This document shows, one piece after another, positions 11,836 to 22,568 of a stretch of DNA of 64,000 nucleotides (position 1 is the stretch's first letter; each line of letters opens with the position of its first letter). Under the pieces are notes generated by a model, which saw only the letters and a program-made list of their open reading frames with translations, made no database searches and was not told the DNA's origin. The position numbers and the translations under genes are program-made. This DNA comes from Meandrina meandrites (taxonomy: Eukaryota; Cnidaria; Anthozoa; Scleractinia; Meandrinidae): positions 13,921,840-13,985,839 of the forward strand of contig OY855915.1 in NCBI GenBank assembly GCA_963693305.1, in the 5' to 3' direction.

Positions 11836-14769
11836 ATGGCAGGATTCTCTGTGATCTCCTTTGATGATGAGTTGGAGCCAGCTGTTGGTGTCACCTTTTG
11901 GCACCAAGCATATGCATTGCAATTGTATTAAGGAGAGAAAAGCCTTTTGTGATTTCAAATATTTTGGACAGCATTTAGAAAATGAACTAGTAGCAGAAAC
12001 TGGCACAAGCTTGGGGCAGTCAATAGCATACAGCTTTGACCATATGTGTTAGAATGGCTGAATGGTGGTTTAACTGCATAGACTAAGAGACTAGCAAACT
12101 ACATTAAAGACACTGATGTTTACCAGTTGCCTTCTTTAATATCGTTTACAGTGTAGGTTTCATGTCCGCTTTCTTATGTTTCCGATATCTTGTTGACTGT
12201 ATAGAGTCACAAATATTAAAAATTTGTTTCTTTTTACCTGGAGTACAAACCAATATTTTTCACTTCACAAGAAAAGCAAACCTTTTTTTCACTATACCAA
12301 ACAAATTGTGCTGTCTCATTAACTGACCATGAACTAAATCTTTTTGATAAGAATTATTATATGGCATTCGCTGATGCGTCAATAAATTGACACTTTTAAT
12401 TCTTATATTTTATATGTATTTGTTAACCACTTGGAACTACATACAGTGTATACTTCAAAACAAAATGAATCATGTTAAGTTCCATGCACAGTGACAAGGA
12501 ACAATCAAGGAGATCTTGCTGTATTAACCACTGACTCTTCCACAAAGAAGAGCATTTCACTTTAAGCATTACTATGTTGCAATGATTGCCTGCCATTTTC
12601 TCTACTGAGTCACAAGCCATCTAATCATTCAAAGACTTAATGATTGCTTTTGTTTGTCACATTTGTTTTTGACGAATACGATACCAAATTACTATTAATA
12701 TAATATTTTAACTTTTATGCATGTTTATTTATTTACATTTTTTTCAAATTCTTGCTTTATGTATCACTATAGTTTTTAACTCATATGTGAGTAAGAGCAT
12801 GCGTCTCAAAGACACCACACTTAGCCCTCTCATCCAATGAGGATTGAGATTTTGTATTTAGCTCATATTCAAACAATTCTACCACTGACGCCGATAAGTG
12901 ATCCTCCTATTTGGACCTATAAAGGATAGCATTGTTTAAATGCCTAGAGCTATTACAAAAGGAGTTTATAAAAGGAGTTTGCTACATGGATAGACAGAGA
13001 GAAAAGTAAAGGTAGTAAAGGGCAGGTGTACAGGACATTTGGGTCTTCCTCATGCCTGACAGCTATGTCATGCTGATGGAGCCTAACAAGGCCAAAATAG
13101 CTGCCCATGGCTGCCACTGCTAAGGCGACAGACTGTGAACATGCACGAGGTCCTGGTCAGACCATGGGATGTTCTGGTGACTTCCCTTTCTATTGTGACT
13201 GTATCAGTCATTAGCCAGCATAACAAATTGAGGAATTTTGTTTTTTGTTGTTGAAGGAAAAAACCAACAAAATGAAAGCTAAAACATTGCAAATCTTTAA
13301 TATCTTTAATAAGCCATCCTCTTCAGAAATTCAATACATTCCAATCAGATGCTAGGAGTAGTTGCCCACAAACAAACCAGAAATATAGCCTCTACCACCT
13401 TGGACAATGGCAATTATAATTCCCCTTTAAATATATCCAAAGACAAGACTGGGATATAACATTCTTTCATCTCGCACCTTAATTTTTGGCAGGCAACGGG
13501 ATAACAAAAATATCATTCTGGGATCAATATTTTTGAAACCCCAGTTCGAGCTGTTGCTGTCATCTTGTTACATGAAGCATATGCACTGTAATTGTATTCA
13601 GCAAAGGAAAGTCTCAGCAGTAAACAACATGTCTGGAATGTTGGCTCATTTTTATCTCAGATGACTTTCCCAAGTTCCCTTAGTGCAAATCGTTTATAGT
13701 ATCTGTTTTTGTCTGCTTGTTATGCTGTAGTTCCTTCTATTGCCTGTCGTTGATCACAAGTATTTATTACTTTTTAAGGGCAAGACAAATCATTAATTGT
13801 CACCCAGACTACAACCCGATGTTGATTTCATATGCAAAACAACCAATACTTTTTAACTATACCACAAATGTTCTGCTGCCATGGTCTTTTTCTACAGACA
13901 GGTGCCCATGAGCACAATCTCTTGAAAATCTCACAGAATAATTTTATGGCATTCCGTGACATGTCAATAATGTTAAAGTTTGTTTTCTTATCAATTCTTT
14001 CAAGTGAAGAACACACTGTCTGTCAGCCAGGTAGCCACACTGCTGGAAAGATAAAGCTTCACCAACAGTTACTGACCACAATAAACATCAGCAAGTTAGG
14101 GCAGTCAAGTTTTCCTTCTCAAGAACCACAATACATAAAATACCAACTTGACTGATCATTTTCAGCTGTCCTTTAGTACACGAATGAAGGGGCTTCCCTC
14201 CATCAAAAAACTGCTTGATTGTTTGACACAAAGAAAGTTATCGAAATGTTCATATTTCTAGGAATACAATAGAAGTAAAATTAACAAACATAAAAAATAG
14301 AATCCAAGGAAAAAGGAAGTGGTGGATTTCGTTTATACAACTAAGGAAATTTAAATAAATTACAATACAAAGGATATTACAACTTTCCGATGATAAGTTG
14401 AGTTTTTCATGGAAAACTAAGCTATACAGTTTATACAGTAGCTTCTCTTTTTACCTGGGTATTAGGATTGAACATTTATTTCTTTTACTTATATTTGCTA
14501 CATTATTCACTTTACCTATATTTCCTTATTAAATTGTTTTTATTTTAGTTGCTTGCTTCTGTAAGCCAGTAGCTTTTAATGGCATTCACTGACATGTAAT
14601 TAGATCAACACTTCTAATTGTTATGTCATAGATGAACATATTGACCGCTTCAGATGACATGTACTTTAAAACAAGACAGATATTCAATTCCATACAAGAT
14701 GGCAATAAACAATATGAAGCATACAGTATGTTACTCAAGGATGTCCCATAATGATTACCAAAGATGCAC

Positions 14770-15775
14770 AAGGAAAACCTTGCTATGTGCCCAATCCTCT
14801 TGGCCACACACACCTATAATTATGCTTTGGGCAAATGGCTGGATGATCAGATCAATCAGTACAATGTAACTGAAACCTATCAGTTCCTTAATGAAATACA
14901 AGACCTGGTGATCAACAATGGATGATCAGATCAATCAGTACAATGTAACTGAAACCTATCAGTTCCTTAATGAAATACAAGACCTGGTGATCAACAATGG
15001 TGATCCTGGTGTCATACGACATAACTTTGCTGTTTACTTGTGTGCCTTTGGAGGAGACCATCTCAATATTGGCTGACAGGGCATTCACTGATGATTGGTT
15101 CAATAAGACCCATGAACTGAACCTCTCCAGATCTCAGCTAGTCGACTTACTGAGAGCAGCAACCAAAAGGCAACTCTTTCAGTTTGATGGGAATCTTTAT
15201 GAACAGACGGATGAGGCTGCAATGGGATCCCCTGTTGCATCCCTACTAGCAAACATATTCACGTGCTCCATCAAAGAAAAACACAATCAGGATGGCAAGG
15301 TGTCCTATTTCTATCGTTGATATGTACGTTATGCCAAACAAGGCTTCAGCTGACAGTTTTTTGGACACCCTCCATAACTGCCACTGCTCTGTAAAATTTA
15401 CAATGGATGTTGAGAGTAATTCCTTTATACCTTTTGTTGGTGTTGAGCTAATAAACGTAGTGCCAAGAATTGAGACCAGAGTTTACACCAAGCCAACAAA
15501 CACGGACTCTTCGTTCATTACCAAAACCATGTCGATAGTCGATACAAGTGCTGCCTAATTACCACCATGTTGTATCGAGCTTACTGGCTGTCGTCTGATT
15601 GGTCCTATTTTTCACAGGAATGTGACCGGTTAAAGGATGTGTTCTCAAAACTTAAATACCCTCAGCACTTATTCAACTCAGCTGTCAAGGGCTTCATTGA
15701 TTATCTGACCAGCAGCACACTCCCTTGCTACAGGAGAAAACTAGCATGGCTCGAGTCATTCCTCCTCTAAAAGGC
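14770..15775 (+). pseudogene. Penelope-like element reverse transcriptase, decayed
   Basis: Reading across frames gives an RT of the Penelope type: ALGKWLDDQINQYN, then LVSYDITLLFT (RT motif A region), VPLEETI, DEAAMGSPVASLLANIF (motif B region), a degenerate FYR-YVRYA where the catalytic YxDD would be, then FIPFVGVEL, VYTKPTNTDSS and FSQECDRLKDVFSKLKYP. There is a frame break at about 14999-15005, another near 15318 and a stop at 15556-15558. The catalytic aspartates of motif C are lost. The element continues as a GIY-YIG domain at 16530, after an inserted LINE. Confidence 0.85.
14841..14998 (+). repeat. 79-bp perfect tandem duplication inside the RT
   Basis: Bases 14841-14919 are repeated exactly at 14920-14998. 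Because 79 is not a multiple of three, the duplication shifts the RT reading frame. Zero mismatches in an otherwise decayed element indicates a late event. Confidence 0.95.
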
Positions 15776-15865
15776 TAAGACTAAGCAAACATTGTTAAAC
15801 AGCCTCTTAACAACCTAGGCTTAGAGACCAAGACTGTAATCCAGCAGGTTTTTGTCAGCTGGAAA

Positions 15866-16490
15866 TAAATAATAATAATCTTTAATGAGGAGACTTTTTC
15901 ACACATAACTGGTTTTCAAAAAGCACCTTGAAGATTAAAACTGAAAACTAAAATTATCTACATTGAGTTAAAAATATGTTAAAACTTAAGAGGACAAAAA
16001 ATAAGAATTTTATAAACACTTAAATTAAGAAATTAAAAACCTGTTACTTCAAAAGACCGGTATTTATATTGTCAGAGTCTCGTATAGTCTGGCTAAGAGA
16101 ATTAAAATCATTAACTGTGTGATAGGCGGTTCTCTGTTTTCCCCAATTTCTCTTGACGCAGGGGAGTCTGAGATTGACTTAATTTCTGGTGTTATAATTA
16201 TGTTGATGTTGTTGTGTCACTAAAGTCAATTCACGATTTATAAGTCCATTTAGACATTTGTAGACATGCACACATCTTTGCTGGAAACGCCTTTTCTCTA
16301 ATGGTATCATCCAAGAGTCGCTAATGCATGCGACGCAGATGAATACAGTGGTCGATCTAAAATTATTTTAGCCGCCTTATTTTGCAAAACTTGTAGGCTA
16401 GACATTAAAGTTACATTATCCTTGTCACCCCAAACTACATCAGCGTACTTGAATAAGGGCATGATAAGACTTTTATAAAAAAGGATGGGC
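15866..16490 (-). mobile_element. 5'-truncated LINE fragment (RT C-terminus plus 3' UTR), nested
   Basis: On the minus strand the translation reads LFKYADVVWGDKDN, LQVLQNKAAKIILDRPLYSS, then after a frame break QQRCVHVYKCLNGLINRE, a stop, and LRLPCVKRNWGKQRT, the usual C-terminal end of CR1/L2-like non-LTR elements. It ends at 15866 in an ATT-rich 3' tail. The element lies between the RT and endonuclease parts of the Penelope-like element, in the opposite orientation. An AAATAAA stretch on each side is a candidate target duplication. Confidence 0.8.
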
Positions 16491-16529
16491 GCCCTAAATG
16501 GTAATTAAATAAAATAACAAGAAGACCTC

Positions 16530-16832
16530 AAATTGCAAGAAATCAAGCCCATCAATGTTTAGTTTACAAATTTCAATGTGGCCTGAGCGATGCGGGCTAT
16601 GTTGTTTACATACAGGGCCACTTGCACCAATGTGTTGATGGACATAAATAAAAATTGTCGTCTATTTACAAGCACTACATGGACGATCACAATGTTCAAC
16701 TGCCTGCATCTCTAAAAACAAAATGGATGGCCTAATCAAAGAGATGCATTTCATCTGCAAGTTGCGACCATTTGTTAATGTGCAAACAGACTCTGTCCGT
16801 GCAAAAGTACTCACCTAGGATTTTTTGCTTTA
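16530..16832 (+). pseudogene. Penelope-like element GIY-YIG endonuclease, decayed
   Basis: The frame from 16530 reads CLVYKFQCGLSDAGYVVYI then GHLHQCVDGHK, matching the GIY-YIG start of Penelope endonucleases, where YVGYT-RHLHQR is expected; the glycine of the second half is replaced by valine. After a stop and frame changes, KHYMDDHN, LIKEMHFICKLRPFVNVQTD and SVRAKV follow, which is the usual C-terminus. Downstream, at about 16890-16930, MMPKRQL fits the element's tail. Confidence 0.8.
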
Positions 16833-17129
16833 TCCAAGTTTAGGAATTTTTTAACAACATTGTATATTTGATTTTATTTTAGTCTTGAGAATTGCGTCAA
16901 GATGATGCCGAAGCGTCAACTAATTACGACTATTTTCGCATGTATATGCTTTACAAAATAATATCTCTTCTTCATTACCTTTACTAAATTATTTTTATTA
17001 CAGCTTTGTCTTTTCATAAATTTATATGTCAAACTTACTGGATATTTTATATCTTTGTTGTTACATTTGTAAGTGGAGTTTTATATCTAACCAACACTGG
17101 ACAATATCCTCACCCAATTTTGAAAGTTT

Positions 17130-17440
17130 TGAGTCTAGGAGTATCATGTTCTCTTTTGTGCTGTTCTGTTGGATTGTTGCATAGGTTTTTTATTCTCCTG
17201 TTTTTGCTCTCATAAGGAATAAAGTAAAGAGTTTAAATACAAATGTAAGGAATTATGCATTATATAATACAATTTCTTCCTGCTCCTAAACAAATTTCAT
17301 TACAAAATATAGTTGCCTCAAGGTAGTCAACCAATAGGCAAAGTTTGATTTAAAATCTATGTTTAGTTCTACAGCTATATTTCAGCAAATGACCTTAATG
17401 ACAAGCCAAAAAAGAAGACTTTTGCATCAATGTAAACAAT
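17130..17440. repeat. Block Y, inverted copy
   Basis: Reverse-complement homolog of 2186-2600. Shared stretches include CTATTGGTTGACTA and GAACTAAACAT when read on the minus strand. Confidence 0.7.
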
Positions 17441-17799
17441 ATTTGCTAACACATGCATGTTGGATGTGTTAGTCAATATTTAACAAATCATGCAGTATAT
17501 CGCTTGATACTTAAAATCAGCAGATATTCTGCAAGACTGATCAGGATAATTGTTTTATTATTGAACTAATTGCCAATGAAAAACCTTTTACAGCTAAAAC
17601 TACCGTGGTTTAGCAGTTCTTTGCAATACTCAGGCAAATTGTGGCAACCAGCTATATGGCAGCATATCTGCAATGTACAGATGATGAACAGCAGTGACTT
17701 TCTGACCATATATGGGCAACATGACAATTTTGTGAATAATTTACAATTATTCTTCAAGCTCATGTTGGATATGGGATGGTAGATAGCCAACAAGGCAGG

Positions 17800-17890
17800 T
17801 AGCGCCAAGTTGGTTATAACCGTCTCATATTCAACAAGCGCGAGTGGAATAATTATTTTATTGAAAACATGCAAATAATTGGCTGTTCTC
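17800..17890. repeat. Dispersed repeat, copy 1 of 2 in the window
   Basis: TAACCGTCTCATATTCAACA, then a variant of AAGCGCGAGTGGAATAAT and a TTATTGAAAAC-like end, recurs at 44975-45035 with about 80 percent identity. It is probably a conserved piece of a dispersed element. Confidence 0.6.
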
Positions 17891-18645
17891 GCTGACACGT
17901 ACACCTACCACATTTGTTCTCCACAGTGTTCTCTGCAAGCCACGGTTATCAGTGAAAATCGCCATCTAGTAGTCCTTGGTGTGCCCACTTCTCTTCAGAC
18001 AAATAACATGTTTTCAAGATAAAAAATCTAAAATGAAACAATCTTAAGGTTTTATAGGTTTTTTTTACCTTTCAATCACTTCTCCAAGCTGAAAACAATG
18101 TGAATTTGGGTGAAAACATGAAAAAAATGAACTACTTGTGAAATTAATATTTGACCCAATATTTTGTACGAATTCAGCTACATAATTGCAATTAAATTTA
18201 AAGGTACAGGATCCACAAGCTTTTCACACGAGTTGAGGCACTTTCACGACTCCCTTCACAATTTTTGAAGCCATTATGGGAAGTTTCCAGTCAAAGGAGA
18301 TGCTAAAAGCATTTTTATATTGTCACAATTTTGACAAAGATAAATGGATGACAAATATATTTTTTGTGCCTTTGTGTCAAAGTTTAAGAACCTTTTAAAT
18401 GTAGTTTTGCATGGACTCTACCTGAAGCAGACCACAGTTTCTTCATTGGCTACACCTTTACATTGTCCTTGGCTACACCATCCTGTGCACTTGTTTCTCA
18501 AACTTTCTTGTGGATTGTGCCTGTGTTAAAATACTTCAAAGAACACTGTGCAGGTGTTGTCCATTTCTGCATTAATAACATACAACTAAACACCATTACA
18601 AGATTAGAAAGCTATTTGAAAGGTATAGTTTCATAAAACTCTTTA

Positions 18646-18840
18646 TTACAAGGGTTGGGGGTAGGGTAGGGCAGGGTATTTTCTCTGTCTTCTCTGATGG
18701 CTTTCATAGTTATTCATCCTGATTGCTATTTTCTCATAATACTTCAAACACAAGTGACAGCCCTGAAGATAAATTACTTCAACAGTTTCAAAGCCAAGAC
18801 TTTTTCCTGTTCTACAAAATATGTATTTCACTGAACGAAT
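18646..18840 (-). CDS. Possible terminal exon of an unknown gene
   Basis: On the minus strand, open sequence beginning near 18840 reads SVKYIFCRTGKSLGFETVEV and continues through CHLCLKYYEKIAIRMNNYE to a stop. The stop is followed at once by AATAAAG, a polyadenylation-type hexamer. A diverged copy lies inside block X at 2560-2720. No domain is recognised; it may be part of the duplicated repeat rather than a host gene. Confidence 0.3.
   Translation of the reverse strand: MRSVKYIFCRTGKSLGFETVEVIYLQGCHLCLKYYEKIAIRMNNYESHQRRQRKYPALPYPQPL
18652..18676 (+). other. G-quadruplex-type motif
   Basis: GGGTTGGGGGTAGGGTAGGG followed by CAGGG: five G-runs with loops of one to two bases, meeting the usual G3+N1-7 rule. 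Confidence 0.75.
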
Positions 18841-19775
18841 TCTTGCCCTTAGAGTTTTTTACTGTAAAATTCTGTTTAGGGTGAGATGTAACAGGACATG
18901 AAAACAACAACTTAAAACTAACAAAAACCTGGAAAGCTTTAAACTGGACAGTTAATGCTTACCAACTCTCTAATTGAACTGCATGGAACACCAAAGTAAA
19001 GAATTTTGAAAAGCAGCCACTTGAGTAACGAATGTGCCAGGTTTGAGTGACTCATGGCTCGCTATGGCAATGTACTGAAATTTCCCTTATGTTGTCTATT
19101 GCCTGGAAAAATTCTCGCTCAGTAAAGAAACTCAAACACTTATACGGAAATAAATAGAAAGAAATTGAATTCACACTAAAAATAGTAAAGCATTGAAACA
19201 ATTAAGAGGCTTTAAACCATTCTTACAGTTTGACTCCTATTTTGCTCAAGAAAGACAACCACATTTGTAGAAAAGAGGCATGTGATTTGTTTTACCTCTT
19301 CTGGTCCCCCACTTTCTTCTGTCATCTCAATTTAGAAACGTTCACTTTGAAGGTTGTACACATACTTTACTTGGCCACTTCTAGTTCCTATTTTTCTGAT
19401 TTATTTCCTATGCTAAGAACTTTTTCTTACCAATGACCATTCATTGCGCATCACACACATGTTGTTTATATCACATACAATGCTCTTAGAGTGCTAAATT
19501 GAAAACAAAATGAGAGCACGTTCTGCTTTTATCTAGTTTTAAATCAAACGCAGAAGTGCAGATGTCACAACTGAATTCTGTTAAAAGCCATTACAATTGG
19601 TCATTGACTTCACCATAATATAATGAAATGACAGGAACTTCCAGTATACATATAATCATTGGTGAACTTAAAAACATTGTACCGAGATCACGTGTTTTAT
19701 TGAAGTTGGCCCCTGACCAGATATTGGTTTTCTATTGGATCACTAGCTCTAGTCCTTTATTTTTTGTTCCAACAG

Positions 19776-19840
19776 GATTTTTCAAGGGAATTTCTGCAAT
19801 TGGAGTTGACGATCAATTTAGGCTATGGAATCTTTCCTGA
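19776..19840 (+). CDS. Possible last exon of a WD-repeat-type protein
   Basis: Following a good acceptor (TTTTTTGTTCCAACAG), the frame reads FFKGISAIGVDDQFRLWNLS and a stop. An ending of the form hydrophobic-GxDxxhRLWxL is typical of the last strand of a WD40 propeller. No upstream exon of the same gene was identified, and the exon is only 65 bp, so this rests on one motif plus a splice acceptor. Confidence 0.35.
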
Positions 19841-20929
19841 GTAGTTGCCTAACAACTTGAATGACAGTACTATCAATGAAAGTATTTCTACAAGTTACTA
19901 AGAACCAGCAAAAAATGTATATGTGGAGCTCCACTTTTAGGCTTGGCTAAATCTATATAACTTTATTACCTATTTGGGTTGGTTACCAATAACAGAGATC
20001 AATAAATAGATTTATTTACCTTCACAATGTTACATGTCCACTGTAGTTCCCCAAATTTAAAGACATTAATACGTGGCACTTCCTGGAAAATTGCCCCGGC
20101 CGGCCTTTATATAACTGCAAATCATTCATTCATGTACAAGTGAATGTGATTGAAAACTTAAAGCAAATACCGGTAGCAATGTCCAGTGTAACACATGATC
20201 TGACGTGGGTTAACAAACTAACAAAGATCGGTTTCATGTAGTCTTCCTGCTAGACTGTTTCCTGTTTCAGGTGTTTAGATTTTAACTCTCAAAGAAGCCT
20301 TCTGTCATGTGGAAGATATAACCTGAAATGTTTCAGCGTAAATCCATTTATCGGGTGACCCACACAACTTAACTGTGAACAATACATCCCACATGTAAGT
20401 CTATTCATTGTTAGCTCCGTTCATTAGTATCTACCAACAACATGAAACCAGTAAGCTCAAATATCTCAAAAGAGATGTATGGACTGATGCCATCATGATA
20501 TAAATATGATATGTGTCACTTTTCACTTGGTAAAATCTCATCTTGTGAAGAAGGCACAATTGACTAAGGGTTACATCCAACATGTTGGACTACAAACGCA
20601 TGGCTCAAAATCAATCCCTACCCAGGGTTGTTGTGTTAACTTCTTAGACAAGACACCATTTACATATTAAGAAAAGATTTTTTTTTGTAATTTAAAAGTG
20701 TGAACACTGCAGACAAGGAATACTCAATTTATAGGCCAGTGCGGGTCAGTTGAGTAACCGAATGTTTAGTGGCTGGTTTCACAAATGATCACCGTTGAAA
20801 TTCTTCTAACTAGTTCTGAAAGAAATGTAGACAGAGCAGTATGGAGAATTTTTATGTTTACATTAAAACTTAAAGGCTCCAAGGTTGCAGCACTTCTCCA
20901 TCAGTAAACACCCACTTTATAGTCAGTTT

Positions 20930-21240
20930 GTGGGTGCTGTGACCTAATGGTTTGTGGATTTGACTCCTGATGGGTCAGTCTGGGGTTGAGCCCTCACCAG
21001 AGTCATCATGTTGTGTTCCTTGGCAAGACCCTCTACTCTAACAATCCCTTCTCCACCTAGGAGTATTGATGGTGCCTGTAAACTCTGTAAACCCTCACTT
21101 GTGCAGGAGACACAGTGCTCTGATGGTTTCATGTAACATGTTGGAGTGCAGATTGTAAGATCCAAACACATTGTGTCCAGTGTTCTTGTGTTGAGTTGTT
21201 GGACGAGATGGGAGAAAAACTCTTCGTGATGTAAAAGTGT
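20930..21240 (+). mobile_element. SINE-like module 1 (left arm)
   Basis: GTGACCTAATGGTTTGTGGA resembles a tRNA-derived box A region. It is followed by TTGAGCCCTC in place of box B, then CCTTGGCAAGACCCT and a CTCCACCTAGGAGTAT stretch, the layout of a common cnidarian tRNA-SINE. Boxes are degenerate. Confidence 0.5.
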
Positions 21241-21254
21241 CACCACTTAACAGT

Positions 21255-21560
21255 CAAGGAAGACTCAGTTTGTAGCCAGTGTGGGGGAAACAGTGACCAA
21301 ATGGTAAGTGGCTGCTCGGCTGGTCTGAAATTGGGCCCTGGCTAGAGTCATTGTGTCGAGTTCATGGGCAAGACACCACTCTCGCAGTGCATCCCTCCAC
21401 CTTGGAGTGGAGATGGTACTAACCAATTGTTTGGGCGTCTTAACAAAAAACTAGGGGTAACCTGCAATAGACTAGCTTCCCATCGAGAGAGTGTAGCGAT
21501 GCTCCCAGGCACTTCATACTACAGAAACTAGAGTAAAGCACCAGCGCAGTTCAGTCATCC
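21255..21560 (+). mobile_element. SINE-like module 2 (left arm)
   Basis: Starts GTGACCAAATGGTAAGTGGC, continues through GGGCAAGACACCACTCTCGC and CCTCCACCTTGGAGTG, then the body GGGGTAACCTGCAATAGACT and a LINE-like end CTACAGAAACTAGAGTAAAG. Same family layout as module 1. Confidence 0.55.
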
Positions 21561-22451
21561 GGCTTCTCGCTTTCCCAGGAATGAAACAGACGTCCCTGCT
21601 TTGCAGCCAGTGAAATGGTCACCAGAGTGTTCTCATTCCGAGCCACCAAGACTGGAAGAGGGATTTATCACCTTGTGAAAAACAAACCTTTTACCATAAA
21701 AGTTTAACTCCTGCCACTGGATGTACCGACAAAACTTTCAAGTGATGGAGGGGAAAGAACACTGGTTAACCTGCACTTCTTACAGACAGTTACACAATAG
21801 ATGGGTGGAAGTGTGGACTGGCAGGCTGTGACTAGGGCAATGATGGATTGTACAATGCAGAGGGGGGATTAGGGAATAGTGCCTCTTAAGTCTGGTTGTA
21901 CGGTCTGGTTGATTCAAGAACCTGCAACAAAGGACAATCCTCTGGTAGTAATGTAGTTAACACATGGTGTTGTGGCAGCCAAGATCAGGATTCAAATCTC
22001 TGAAGGGGCAGTTTCTGTTGTAGAAAAAAGATCAGCAACCTTTGTAACAACAGTTATTTCTTTTGATATTTAGATGACGCATCTTGCATGGATGAAAGTC
22101 AGCTTTTGATTGCCTGTTGAAAATTGAGGAAAGATTGCATTCCATGCTCAGTAGAAATCATGTTACCTGTTCCAGGTCATAAACAGCAGCAGACAGGGTA
22201 GAGAGTGAGTCGTGGCAGGTGATCTTTTCTTCACTTCAGAGGCTTTTCCATCCCCCTGGCATTCAGTTCAGGATGTTTAAGTGGATCTCTTGCAGGAGCT
22301 ACAGCGCAAGGATGTTCTGGATGTGATGAAACATAATCTTCCATGCATTCAGGAAAAGTATCAAGTGATGAACTAACACATCATTATGAACAAGTAGCTA
22401 ACAACAGTCACATCAACCAGGAAAGACTGGCCAGCCATGTCTGCTCAAAGG

Positions 22452-22550
<99 letters not shown>

Positions 22551-22568
22551 ATTATTGTTATTATTAAA
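22452..22568 (+). repeat. (ATT)n microsatellite at the loop of the inverted repeat
   Basis: About 115 bp of ATT with two interruptions, exactly between the two arms. The poly-leucine ORF through it is an artefact. Confidence 0.97.

Larger units (their letters stand above)
4600..14400. repeat. Mosaic of diverged locally duplicated modules
   Basis: No gene is supported here. Several modules recur in the same orientation: M (TTTCACTTT-AGCATTAC) at 5100-5290, 9170-9310, 10670-10780 and 12478-12650; O (GATCCTC-TATTTGGA) at 6290-6340, 8340-8390 and 12895-12950; P (AAGCATATGCACT-TAATTG) at about 7310, 9360, 11905 and 13570; Q (AAGAACACAC-CTGTCAGCC) at 5560, 9795 and 14005. The best pair, 9480-10130 and 13670-14390, is offset by about 4.2 kb. 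The pattern suggests old tandem duplication of a multi-kilobase unit, possibly rich in Penelope-like element tails. Confidence 0.7.
18110..18870. repeat. Low-copy repeat block X, right copy of the inverted duplication
   Basis: Reverse-complement homolog of 2560-3370, 15 kb away. See the left copy. It contains the minus-strand ORF at 18646-18840 and the G-rich tract at 18652. Confidence 0.65.
20785..22451 (+). repeat. Left arm of a 3.5-kb imperfect inverted repeat
   Basis: This arm pairs with the reverse complement of 22569-24256 almost end to end. Examples are TGTAACATGTTGGAGTGCAG, GGACGAGATGGGAGAA and GCTCAAAGG at the inner edge, and AAATGATCACC at the outer edge. Identity looks like 75-85 percent in the parts I aligned by eye. 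The arm contains SINE-like modules at 20930-21240 and 21255-21560. Confidence 0.88.

Noticed and set aside
11661..12006. Minus-strand ORF of 111 codons rich in SYPILSYP
   Set aside because: Translation of the (GGATA)n satellite.
22343..22567. Poly-leucine ORF
   Set aside because: Reads through the (ATT)n loop of the inverted repeat.
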